A DNA stretch of 64,000 bases, taken from the NCBI GenBank assembly GCA_031556375.1, contig JAVBTA010000050.1, positions 4,999-68,998 of the forward strand, in the 5' to 3' direction. The stretch is from BNXB01 sp031556375 (lineage in GTDB: Bacteria > Bacteroidota > Bacteroidia > Bacteroidales > Azobacteroidaceae). The notes under the pieces are model-generated. The model saw nothing but the letters and a program-made list of their open reading frames with translations. It did no database searches and was not told where the DNA came from. Both the position numbers and the translations under genes were made by a program. This document shows, piece after piece, positions 1-7,273 of the stretch. Every line of letters begins with the position of its first letter. The stretch's first letter is position 1.

Positions 1-312
1 GTCATATCATCAGTTGTGGATAAACTTACTGGGTATTTTAATGGAACAACCTACATCATTCGTAATACCAACACAAGAACAACACATATGAATAAAAGTG
101 GGTATGGTGGTGATGGTGAGATGCCATACCCCGGAATAACAAAAGATACATGTTTCATATCTGAGAATATCAAAGGAAAAGATATTTTGCTGATTGACGA
201 CTTATATACCAAAACTGTCAACATTGATGAAGACGCCATTCAAGCATTATTTGACAATGGTGCAAAATCCATTGTGTTTTACTCTATCGGAAAAACCGTA
301 TCAAGAGACTGA
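1..312 (+). CDS. Phosphoribosyltransferase-like protein, C-terminal part (cut by window edge)
   Basis: The frame is open from base 1, so the true start lies outside the window; the GTG at 16 is only an internal codon that could serve as a start. The visible part has a type I phosphoribosyltransferase signature: a beta-strand ending in ILLIDDLYTKTVNID, matching the PRPP loop (hydrophobics, D-D, then a Thr-rich turn), followed by a helix and the strand SIVFYSIGKT. The loop reads TKTVN rather than the usual TTGAT, so substrate and activity are open. ComF-type proteins have this fold, but this is not clearly ComF. A DprA-like gene follows after 29 bases on the same strand, suggesting an operon. 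The segment is AT-rich. PRTase fold is likely; the function is not known. Confidence 0.6.
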   Translation, partial: VISSVVDKLTGYFNGTTYIIRNTNTRTTHMNKSGYGGDGEMPYPGITKDTCFISENIKGKDILLIDDLYTKTVNIDEDAIQALFDNGAKSIVFYSIGKTVSRD

Positions 313-341
313 TTCATAAAACTTGCAAAAAAAATATAGCA

Positions 342-1325
342 ATGAAGTATACAGAAAATGCTGTCAATATTTTAACGACAAAGACTTATAAAGGTATTGG
401 TAGAGCTTGGATTATGAAAAATCTGAAAGGTAACGAGAGTGTAGAGAAAATTGTCTCTTTATTGAACTCTAGTTCAAAACAAGATAATTTAATCACAATA
501 GATGATTTTGAATTTAACAAAAAACGATTACTAAATCAAATTAGTAGATATGAGGATTATTATGATGGATTATTAGCCATTGGAGATAAAAATTTCCCAA
601 AACACCGTGGGAATGTAAAAGAAAGCGAACGTCCAATATATCTTTTTTATAAAGGAGATATAGACTTGTTAAATATTGAGAATAGTAATATTACAGTCAT
701 TGGTCTTCTTAATCCAGATGATACTATTGAAGCAAGGGAACAAAAGATAGTAGCAGAAATTGTAAAGAAGGGAATCACAATAGTAAGTGGTTTGGCCTTG
801 GGCTGTGATAGTATTGCACATAAGCAGGCTCTAAAAGGAGGTAAAACGATAGCAATCTTGCCCAGTCCTCTTCAGAGTATTTTGCCAGCAAGAAATAGAG
901 ATTTGGCGCATGAAATAGTAGAAGAAGGTGGTCTTTTAATAACTGAATATCTTGATGATTTTAAATCTAATATGGAGCTAAGTAGCCGTTATAAAGATCG
1001 GGATAGATTACAAGCTTTATTTTGCGACACAATTATTTTGGCAGCAAGTTACGCACAAGATTCCGCTAACCGATGGAAAATATTAGACAAAAAACTGGAT
1101 AGTGGCGCAAGATTAGCAATGGGATATGCAAAAGATTATAATATTCCAAGAGCTGTAATGTATGACAAAAACATTGATGAAAACAACCCCATGTTTGATT
1201 TAAATCGACAATTAATAACCGAACAAAAAGATGTCACAATACTAACACAGAACAGTTTAAATGATATTATCAACAAAATACAATCAACAAAATCAAATAA
1301 ATTCCACTCTGATTTATTTGGATAA
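342..1325 (+). CDS. DprA/SMF-like (SLOG superfamily) protein
   Basis: The 327-residue protein has a DprA-type Rossmann domain. Visible motifs are SGLALGCDSIAHKQAL, then TIAILPS, then the segment ILPARNRDLAHEIVEEGGLL, and late DSGARLAMGYAKD, which occupies the place of the family's SGslxTA. An N-terminal helical stretch with KGIGRAW resembles a helix-hairpin-helix lead-in. The family's RNR motif reads RDR here, and no canonical winged-helix tail is evident. DprA itself loads RecA on incoming ssDNA; other SLOG proteins bind or process nucleotide derivatives. Pairing with a PRTase and a metallopeptidase, away from any competence genes, argues for a specialised role. That role is inference. AT content is visibly higher than in the core genes downstream. 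Confidence 0.72.
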   Translation: MKYTENAVNILTTKTYKGIGRAWIMKNLKGNESVEKIVSLLNSSSKQDNLITIDDFEFNKKRLLNQISRYEDYYDGLLAIGDKNFPKHRGNVKESERPIYLFYKGDIDLLNIENSNITVIGLLNPDDTIEAREQKIVAEIVKKGITIVSGLALGCDSIAHKQALKGGKTIAILPSPLQSILPARNRDLAHEIVEEGGLLITEYLDDFKSNMELSSRYKDRDRLQALFCDTIILAASYAQDSANRWKILDKKLDSGARLAMGYAKDYNIPRAVMYDKNIDENNPMFDLNRQLITEQKDVTILTQNSLNDIINKIQSTKSNKFHSDLFG

Positions 1326-1428
1326 TTATCAATACAATGGAAAAGTGCCTGATTTTGAATTCAACTTTTCTCAACAAAATTTAAAATGAGATCAAGGAAT
1401 ATGTCAAATTTAATAATAAAAGCAAGTT

Positions 1429-1890
1429 ATGAAATGGAATAATGTAGATAGTATAGACCTATTTGATAGATTCAAACAAGAGTATGAAGAGATTGTTAAT
1501 GCAATTTTTGGAGATGCCAGTATTGATCTGGTTAATTTCATAGGAAGCAACAATCCTTATGCAGGTTTTCTTCTTGGCCCACAGGATTATTTTAAATCAA
1601 ACAATGATACAGTTGCTTATCATGAGGAAAATTGCAATACAATAGGATTTGGGGAAAATGAAAAATTTGCTATAATAGCCCACGAACTAGGGCATATTCT
1701 ACATCGCGCAGATAATTATAATGACAATCATCTACTTAAAGAGATGGATGCCGACTTTATGGCTGTTTCATTAGGCTTAACAGAATCCCTAATTGATGGA
1801 CTAACAATTTTCTTGGTTAGTGGAAATTGCGGAGAAGGAGGTGATGAGCAGATGCAACTTCGCATAAATGCTCTCCAACAACACTTGTAA
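1429..1890 (+). CDS. Small HExxH zinc metallopeptidase-like protein
   Basis: The 153-residue protein has no signal peptide or membrane segment, so it is probably cytoplasmic. It carries HELGHILH around residue 87, a zinc-binding active-site helix, followed about 15 residues later by KEMDADFMAVSLGL, whose acidic residue could be the third ligand. This layout recalls ImmA/IrrE-like peptidases, which cleave repressors in mobile elements, but the helix-turn-helix partner usual for those is not seen. It lies 103 bases after the DprA-like gene on the same strand and is the last gene before tRNA-Ser. Substrate unknown. The peptidase assignment rests on the motif pair only. Confidence 0.6.
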   Translation: MKWNNVDSIDLFDRFKQEYEEIVNAIFGDASIDLVNFIGSNNPYAGFLLGPQDYFKSNNDTVAYHEENCNTIGFGENEKFAIIAHELGHILHRADNYNDNHLLKEMDADFMAVSLGLTESLIDGLTIFLVSGNCGEGGDEQMQLRINALQQHL

Positions 1891-1937
1891 AGGTTAGCCG
1901 TGAAATTGCAATTTCCAATAACGTAGTTTAGGTATCT

Positions 1938-1983
1938 AAAAAAACACCCAATTTCACATTCTTGGGTGTAAAATTGGGTGTTT
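1938..1983 (-). terminator. Intrinsic terminator of tRNA-Ser, probably bidirectional
   Basis: A perfect 13-base inverted repeat (1942-1954 with 1971-1983) closes a 16-base loop. Read on the minus strand it ends in a run of seven T, as expected for the terminator of the tRNA gene. An extra TTGGGTGT at 1962-1969 inside the loop can also pair with ACACCCAA at 1944-1951, giving an alternative hairpin. Confidence 0.75.
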
Positions 1984-2016
1984 ACTTTTTAATTTGCTGA
2001 TTTTCAGGCTTATTTG

Positions 2017-2101
2017 CGGAGAGAGAGGGATTCGAACCCCCGGTACCTCACAGTACAACGGTTTTCAAGACCGCCGCGATCGACCACTCTGCCATCTCTC
2101 C
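2017..2101 (-). tRNA. tRNA-Ser (anticodon UGA)
   Basis: On the minus strand the gene starts GGAGAGATGGCAGAG. The 7-bp acceptor stem is GGAGAGA with TCTCTCC, the discriminator is G, the T-loop contains GGTTCGAATCC, and there is an extended variable arm, as expected for serine tRNAs. The anticodon TGA lies at 2067-2065 within loop CTTGAAA. The length is 85 bases and CCA is not encoded. The 3' end faces the accessory segment at 1-1890, which makes it a plausible integration site. Confidence 0.95.
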
Positions 2102-2123
2102 ATACTTTTCTCGAAAAGCGATG

Positions 2124-2154
2124 CAAAGGTACGACCTTTTTTTATTTATTCAAA
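2124..2154 (-). promoter_or_regulatory. Promoter of tRNA-Ser
   Basis: On the minus strand TTTG (2154-2151) is followed after 19 bases by TACCTTTG (2131-2124), a full match to the Bacteroidota housekeeping promoter, about 20 bases before the tRNA 5' end. Confidence 0.8.
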
Positions 2155-2224
2155 TATTTTTTGACCTTTTTTCTAAATAAAGTTATTTTTTATTTCATAT
2201 TCGAGAAAACAAATTGAATTATAG

Positions 2225-2232
2225 TACCTTTG
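2225..2232 (+). promoter_or_regulatory. Promoter -7 element of the thioredoxin gene
   Basis: TACCTTTG fits TAnnTTTG. The -33 match is weak (TTCG at 2200-2203, spacing 21). It lies about 30 bases before the start codon. Confidence 0.5.
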
Positions 2233-2260
2233 CCGCCAATAATTTAATTAGATAATTACA

Positions 2261-2683
2261 ATGAGAAGAATTTTATTAATGATATGCGTTTTGGGGCTTT
2301 CTATGACTGCTTTCTCCCAAGAAAACAATGTAGTGATGCTGAACAAGACCGATTTCTTAGCAAAAGTTTTCAACTACGAAAAGAATCCGGATAAATGGGT
2401 ATATGCAGGAGTTAAGCCATGTATTATTGATTTTTATGCCGATTGGTGTGGGCCATGCAAAAAAGTAGCTCCTATATTGGCTGAACTTGCGACAAAGTAT
2501 AAAGGCCAGATTATTGTATATAAAATTGATACAGATAAGGAACGGGAATTGGCTCAGGCATTTGGAATTTCCAGTATACCGACCCTGTTTTTCGTTCCGG
2601 CCGATGGCAATCCTCACGTTATACGAGGAGCATTGAGTAAGGATGACTTTGAAAAAGTAATAAATCAATTATTGATAAAATAA
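2261..2683 (+). CDS. Periplasmic thioredoxin-fold protein
   Basis: The 140-residue protein begins with a signal peptide (ILLMICVLGLSMTAFSQ), so it acts outside the cytoplasm. The active site is WCGPC (Cys63 and Cys66) in FYADWCGPCKKVAP, and the cis-proline loop is SSIPT. Both are standard for thioredoxins, so disulfide exchange with periplasmic partners is the expected role. The CGPC dipeptide favours a reductant over an oxidase such as DsbA. The gene stands alone: its own -7 element lies upstream and a strong hairpin follows the stop codon directly. The partner that recycles it, for example a DsbD-type protein, is not in the window. Confidence 0.9.
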   Translation: MRRILLMICVLGLSMTAFSQENNVVMLNKTDFLAKVFNYEKNPDKWVYAGVKPCIIDFYADWCGPCKKVAPILAELATKYKGQIIVYKIDTDKERELAQAFGISSIPTLFFVPADGNPHVIRGALSKDDFEKVINQLLIK

Positions 2684-2685
2684 GA

Positions 2686-2712
2686 AAAGAGGAGATTTTA
2701 AGTCTCCTCTTT
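2686..2712 (+). terminator. Terminator after the thioredoxin gene
   Basis: AAAGAGGAGA pairs with TCTCCTCTTT around a 7-base loop, immediately after the stop codon. No long T run follows, so efficiency is uncertain. Confidence 0.7.
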
Positions 2713-2796
2713 ACATTTTGAAACTAATGGCATTGATTTTGATAGAAAAAAATCATTTTTAACAGAAAAGACTTTCTAAAAAATCGAGAAATTTCA

Positions 2797-2804
2797 TATC
2801 TTTG
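2797..2804 (+). promoter_or_regulatory. Promoter -7 element of the KamA-like gene
   Basis: TATCTTTG matches TAnnTTTG. The -33 is only TTTC at 2773-2776 (spacing 20). Transcripts from here would carry a 5' leader of about 150 bases. Confidence 0.5.
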
Positions 2805-2846
2805 TAAAATAAGCTATTTTGTAAGAGATTTTTCTTAACTATTTCT

Positions 2847-2870
2847 AACGATGTCTGACCATCGTTTTTA
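2847..2870 (+). promoter_or_regulatory. Terminator-like hairpin in the leader of the KamA-like gene
   Basis: AACGATG (2847-2853) pairs with CATCGTT (2860-2866) around a 6-base loop and runs into a short T tract. It sits between the promoter and the gene. Downstream, the 11-base direct repeat TTGTTAACTTA occurs at 2901-2911 and 2937-2947. This looks like an attenuator or regulatory leader; no known riboswitch class was recognised. Confidence 0.4.
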
Positions 2871-2963
2871 CGGCTCTTTCCGGCTTAAATACATGTTTAA
2901 TTGTTAACTTAGATGTCTGTAGTGGGATCAGGTGTTTTGTTAACTTAAATCAATCAGAAAGAT

Positions 2964-4304
2964 ATGAAAAAAATGGATTATCGCGCATTTGTGCTCTCAA
3001 ACTATGAACAAATTCCGGAAATATCGTATTTAGATGAAGAAAATCGGGACGCAATCAGGATTGTAGGGCAGGTATTGCCTTTCAAAACAAACAATTATGT
3101 TACAGAACAACTTATCAATTGGAATAATATTCCGGATGATCCGATTTTTACCCTTAATTTTCCAAGAAAAGAAATGTTGCCTAAGAAGTTGTTCCATAGA
3201 TCCGTTGAGTTATTGAATCAGAACCTTGATAGAGAAACACTGAAACAAGAGATCAATATGATACGGATGCAATTAAATCCCAACCCTGCCGGGCAAGAAC
3301 ATAATGTGCCTATAATGGATGATATCCGTTTACATGGAATTCAGCACAAATACCGGGAAACAGTTTTGTTTTTTCCAAGCCAGGGACAAACCTGTCATGC
3401 TTATTGTACTTTTTGCTTTCGTTGGCCTCAATTTGCCGGAGTAAATGGACTTAAGTTTTCGATGAAAGAGTCCGACCTGTTTTTTAAATACCTGAAGCAG
3501 AAGCCGCGTGTGACAGATGTCCTTTTTACAGGAGGAGATCCTTTGACTATGACTACCAATACTCTAGCAAGTTATATAGAGCCTCTTTTGGGACAGGACT
3601 TCAAGCATATACATACCATACGATTGGGTACCAAGTCATTGGCATATTGGCCATATCGGTTTCTGAGCGATAAAGATTCGGATGAATTGATGATGTTGTT
3701 TGAAAAAATTGTCAAAAGCGGGAAGAATCTGACTGTTCAGGCTCATTTCAATCATCCGGTGGAGTTAAGTACAGATGCTGTAAAACAAGCGATTTTCAGA
3801 ATCCGGAATACAGGGGCACAGATACGGACTCAATCACCGGTATTGCGGAAAATAAACGATCATCCTGATATCTGGTCGGAAATGTGGAGGAAACAAGTAG
3901 ATTTGAACTGTATTCCATATTATATGTTCATAGCACGTGATACAGGTGCAAAGCATTTTTTTGAATTGCCTCTTGAAAAATGTTGGAAAATATTCAAAAA
4001 AGCCTATTCTCAGGTCAGTGGAACTTGTCGCACTGTACGCGGTCCCAGTATGAGTTGTGAGCCTGGAAAAATTCAGGTGTTGGGAGTCGCTGATGTGAAA
4101 GGAGAAAAAGTTTTTGTTCTCAGGTTTTTGCAAGGACGTAATCCGAATTGGGTAGATGTTCCTTTTTTTGCAAAATATGACCCTGAGGCTACCTGGTTTG
4201 ATCAACTGACTCCTGCGTTTGGAGCAAAAAATTTCTTCTTTGAATGCGATGACCAGGGGTATAAATACCTGAATAAAAATAAAAATGATATTTTGTTGGA
4301 ATAA
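2964..4304 (+). CDS. KamA-family radical SAM protein (lysine 2,3-aminomutase-like)
   Basis: The 446-residue protein has the radical SAM cluster motif CHAYCTFC (Cys144, Cys148, Cys151), which holds a [4Fe-4S] cluster and cleaves SAM. FTGGDPL (GGDP type) follows, and the surrounding barrel resembles lysine 2,3-aminomutases. Those enzymes shift amino groups with the help of PLP. The glycine-rich PLP-lysine motif of classical family members (PGGGGK) is not seen; the corresponding region reads GPSMSCEPGKIQVLG. The substrate may therefore not be lysine, and even aminomutase activity is unproven. The gene is monocistronic, with a long leader holding a hairpin, so regulation after initiation is likely. 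Confidence 0.75.
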   Translation: MKKMDYRAFVLSNYEQIPEISYLDEENRDAIRIVGQVLPFKTNNYVTEQLINWNNIPDDPIFTLNFPRKEMLPKKLFHRSVELLNQNLDRETLKQEINMIRMQLNPNPAGQEHNVPIMDDIRLHGIQHKYRETVLFFPSQGQTCHAYCTFCFRWPQFAGVNGLKFSMKESDLFFKYLKQKPRVTDVLFTGGDPLTMTTNTLASYIEPLLGQDFKHIHTIRLGTKSLAYWPYRFLSDKDSDELMMLFEKIVKSGKNLTVQAHFNHPVELSTDAVKQAIFRIRNTGAQIRTQSPVLRKINDHPDIWSEMWRKQVDLNCIPYYMFIARDTGAKHFFELPLEKCWKIFKKAYSQVSGTCRTVRGPSMSCEPGKIQVLGVADVKGEKVFVLRFLQGRNPNWVDVPFFAKYDPEATWFDQLTPAFGAKNFFFECDDQGYKYLNKNKNDILLE

Positions 4305-4306
4305 AG

Positions 4307-4337
4307 TTTGAAATCCTTGAATCTTTGTCTAATTTTG
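4307..4337 (+). promoter_or_regulatory. Promoter of the YidE-like transporter gene
   Basis: TTTG (4307-4310), 19 bases, TAATTTTG (4330-4337): a full match to the Bacteroidota promoter, starting directly after the stop codon of the preceding gene. Confidence 0.75.
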
Positions 4338-4374
4338 CGGCTGTTTTTCGAAAATTTAATAGGCAAAAATTTTA

Positions 4375-6051
4375 ATGGAGTGGTTTTATGATTTAATTTG
4401 GGGCAATGGAATTGCTCATTCTGTATTACTGTTTGCTTTGGTGATAGCATGCGGTATCCTTCTGGGAAAGATTAAAATCTTCGGAATTTCCCTTGGAATT
4501 ACATTTGTTTTGTTTGTTGGCATATTGGCCGGACATTTTGGGCTTAAAGTCGATCATGAAGTTCTGCACTTTATGAAGGAATTCGGATTGATATTGTTCG
4601 TCTATTCCGTTGGCTTACAAGTAGGACCCGGATTTTTCTCGTCCTTTAAAAAAGGAGGGATTCAGCTGAATATGTTAGCCGCTGGAATTGTATTCCTGGG
4701 AGTTACAACAACTATCGTTATTCACTTCATTACGGGACTTCCTATGCAGACTATGGTTGGGATCCTTTCCGGTGCCGTTACAAATACACCGGGTCTGGGA
4801 GCTGCTCAACAAGCTTATTATGACATGAACAATGGAGTAGGAGATCCTACGATTGCGATGGGATATGCAGTAGCTTATCCTCTCGGGGTTGTCGGAATTA
4901 TTATGTCTCTTATTTTGTTGAGATATTTCTTTAAAGTCAATTTTGACAAAGAAAATGAGGCCTTGCAGCAGGCAAGTGGGCAAAAGAAACAATCTATTCA
5001 GTTGAGTTCATTGGAGGTGAAGAATCCGGCAGTATTTAATAAAACAGTGAAGGAGTTATCCGAATTGGCTGATAGCAAATTTATTATTTCAAGAGTACTG
5101 CATAAGCAGAATGACAGGGTGGAGATTGCTTCTTCGAATACTATATTAAATGAGGGTGACCAGATCTATGTGGCTACAAATCCTGAAAATAGCGAGAAAA
5201 TAGCTGCATTCATAGGAGCCAGATCCAATATGGATAAATTGGCATGGGAAATGTTGGATAAGCAGTTGGTTTCACGTCGTATCCTGATTACAAAACCCAA
5301 TATTAATGGCAAGTCTTTGGAACAGCTGAATATACGTTCGAATTTCGGAGTAAATATTACTCGTGTAAACCGTTCCGGAGTCGACCTGATTGCAGAACCA
5401 GGACTTAAACTACAAATGGGCGACCGTTTGACTGTTGTTGGAGATGAAGGTTCTATCAAATCGGTAGAGGTCGTGTTGGGTAACCAACTTAAACGGCTGA
5501 ACGAGCCGAACCTGATTCCAATATTTATCGGCATTGCTCTTGGAGTACTGCTGGGAAGCATACCTTTTGCTTTCCCGGGAATTCCTCAACCCGTAAAACT
5601 GGGATTGGCCGGAGGTCCACTTATTGTTGCTATCCTGATCAGTGTTTTTGGACCGAAATATAAACTGGTAACTTATACTACTATGAGTGCTAACCTGATG
5701 CTTAGGGAGATAGGTATCTGCTTTTTCCTTGCGTGTGTCGGATTAGGTGCCGGTGAAGGTTTTGTCGATACTATTGTAAATAAAGGTGGAGTTAATTGGA
5801 TTGGATTGGGAGTGATTATCACTATGGTACCGTTACTTATTATCGGTCTTATAGGAAGAGGAATATTTAAGCTGAATTACTTCACATTAATGGGACTTCT
5901 TTCCGGAAGTATGACAGATCCCCCTGCGCTTGCTTATTCTAATGCAACAGCCGGTAATGATGCTCCTGCTGTTAGTTATGCCTCGGTTTATCCGTTCACG
6001 ATGTTCCTGAGGGTCCTCTCTGCGCAATTGCTGATATTGTTGTTTTTGTAA
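4375..6051 (+). CDS. YidE/AspT-family transporter with TrkA-C domains
   Basis: The 558-residue inner-membrane protein has two hydrophobic blocks of several helices (about residues 5-180 and 375-558). Each contains the family's repeated glycine/proline motif: SGAVTNTPGLGAAQ in the first and SGSMTDPPALAY in the second. Between them lie two soluble RCK/TrkA-C-like domains (about residues 205-370). This is the layout of the aspartate:alanine exchanger family (AspT, YidE, YbjL). AspT swaps aspartate for alanine; the substrate here cannot be read from sequence. The start at 4375 fits the promoter just upstream. The gene converges with a glycosyltransferase gene 36 bases away, with no strong terminator between. 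Confidence 0.85.
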   Translation: MEWFYDLIWGNGIAHSVLLFALVIACGILLGKIKIFGISLGITFVLFVGILAGHFGLKVDHEVLHFMKEFGLILFVYSVGLQVGPGFFSSFKKGGIQLNMLAAGIVFLGVTTTIVIHFITGLPMQTMVGILSGAVTNTPGLGAAQQAYYDMNNGVGDPTIAMGYAVAYPLGVVGIIMSLILLRYFFKVNFDKENEALQQASGQKKQSIQLSSLEVKNPAVFNKTVKELSELADSKFIISRVLHKQNDRVEIASSNTILNEGDQIYVATNPENSEKIAAFIGARSNMDKLAWEMLDKQLVSRRILITKPNINGKSLEQLNIRSNFGVNITRVNRSGVDLIAEPGLKLQMGDRLTVVGDEGSIKSVEVVLGNQLKRLNEPNLIPIFIGIALGVLLGSIPFAFPGIPQPVKLGLAGGPLIVAILISVFGPKYKLVTYTTMSANLMLREIGICFFLACVGLGAGEGFVDTIVNKGGVNWIGLGVIITMVPLLIIGLIGRGIFKLNYFTLMGLLSGSMTDPPALAYSNATAGNDAPAVSYASVYPFTMFLRVLSAQLLILLFL

Positions 6052-6087
6052 AGGGAGTTATAAGGAGTTACAGAGAGCGAAATCCGC

Positions 6088-7212
6088 TTAGCTAAACTTG
6101 AAAATATAGCTATATCTCAATCTCGTCTCCCACAATTCATCGGTCTTGAAGTCGAATTCCCGCATGAAATACCATTCGGCCTGGTGTGCCCATGATTGGA
6201 ATTCTTTGTTAGGTTTATATTGAGGAATAAAATTAAGTAAAGTATCTAATTCAAATCGTCGGGCAATGATTCCTGCTCCGCTTAAATAGGCATCGTAAGC
6301 ATTACACTCCTGCTCAATATGAGTAGGTACCATCATGACTGGTTTTCCCAAAAACATAGCCTCACAAACGGATTCGAAACCGGCAGTAGTAGCATATGCT
6401 TTACATCCGGCCATATATTTCAGAAATAATTTATCATTGAGCTTATGGAAAGATAATTTGTCGTTGACAATTGTGATTTCGTTTGCATCTTTTTTATCCC
6501 AGAAAAAATGCATCGAGATATCCGGAAATTTTTCGTGGAATTTGACAATTTGTCCGGCATAAGTCTCATTTAGCATATAACCATGAATATAATCTCCGAC
6601 TTCCGGAGTGGTTTTCATTACATCTTGGCGTAGAAGGGGGGGGACAACCGAAATATTCAATTTCGAATAATGATCCAATTTCTGCATTGACAAAGCCAAC
6701 AATTTGGATGCATTGATACACGTGATTTTAGTGAAGAATTTCAGACCCTCGATCTCTGCTTTATTTCCTTGTGGAAACTTGAAATCCGGATGTAAAAAAA
6801 TATATTGGTGGGCTACGCAGATATATGGAACTTTCGGAGGAAGAAGAGCATAAGTCAATCCTAGCAGTAGTTCATAGAAATTAATTACGACATCGGCTTT
6901 TTTTTCCTTGATTTGTTTCCGGATGAACAGGATACTTCGGAGGTATACCGCCACTTTTGATAAATTGTATAGAACACTTTTCCAGATACTGATTTGTTTA
7001 TCTTTAGATGCAGGAAGAAAATTGGGGCTGTAAAAACGTTCGATAGGAGCATGAATATTCTTTGAGAAAAATTCAGGAAGTTCACGATAATTGCTTTTAC
7101 CTACCAAAACGCCGACAACCTCGTGGCCGTTCTTGGTTAACATATCCTGCATTGCAATGGCTTGAGTGAAATGCCCGCGCCCTTCTCCTTGAACCACAAA
7201 AAGAAATTTCAT
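6088..7212 (-). CDS. Glycosyltransferase, GT-B fold (MurG/UGT-like)
   Basis: The 374-residue protein starts with a Rossmann strand and a loop FVVQGEGRGHFTQA, the nucleotide-sugar glycosyltransferase pattern (GxGHxxxA). In the C-terminal half, the segment ending FLGKPVMMVPTHIEQECNA is the donor-binding region of UGT/MurG-like enzymes (GKP, then an acidic/Gln pair). It lacks a signal peptide. A basic, hydrophobic stretch near residues 80-105 could attach it to the inner face of the membrane. It probably builds a glycolipid or surface glycan; donor and acceptor are unknown. A good promoter lies in the 61-base gap behind it, so it is transcribed apart from the threonine aldolase gene upstream. 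Confidence 0.8.
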   Translation of the reverse strand: MKFLFVVQGEGRGHFTQAIAMQDMLTKNGHEVVGVLVGKSNYRELPEFFSKNIHAPIERFYSPNFLPASKDKQISIWKSVLYNLSKVAVYLRSILFIRKQIKEKKADVVINFYELLLGLTYALLPPKVPYICVAHQYIFLHPDFKFPQGNKAEIEGLKFFTKITCINASKLLALSMQKLDHYSKLNISVVPPLLRQDVMKTTPEVGDYIHGYMLNETYAGQIVKFHEKFPDISMHFFWDKKDANEITIVNDKLSFHKLNDKLFLKYMAGCKAYATTAGFESVCEAMFLGKPVMMVPTHIEQECNAYDAYLSGAGIIARRFELDTLLNFIPQYKPNKEFQSWAHQAEWYFMREFDFKTDELWETRLRYSYIFKFS

Positions 7213-7240
7213 TCTGCTACTTTTTGTTGTTTGAATATGG

Positions 7241-7272
7241 CAAAGTTATGCTTTTTAATCGAAAATAACAAA
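7241..7272 (-). promoter_or_regulatory. Promoter of the glycosyltransferase gene
   Basis: On the minus strand TTTG (7272-7269), 20 bases, TAACTTTG (7248-7241), about 29 bases before the start codon. Confidence 0.75.
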
Positions 7273-7273
7273 T

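Noticed and set aside
2014..2217. Open frame of 67 codons on the plus strand over the tRNA
   Set aside because: It is the antisense of tRNA-Ser; its first half is the reverse complement of the tRNA and no protein motif is present.
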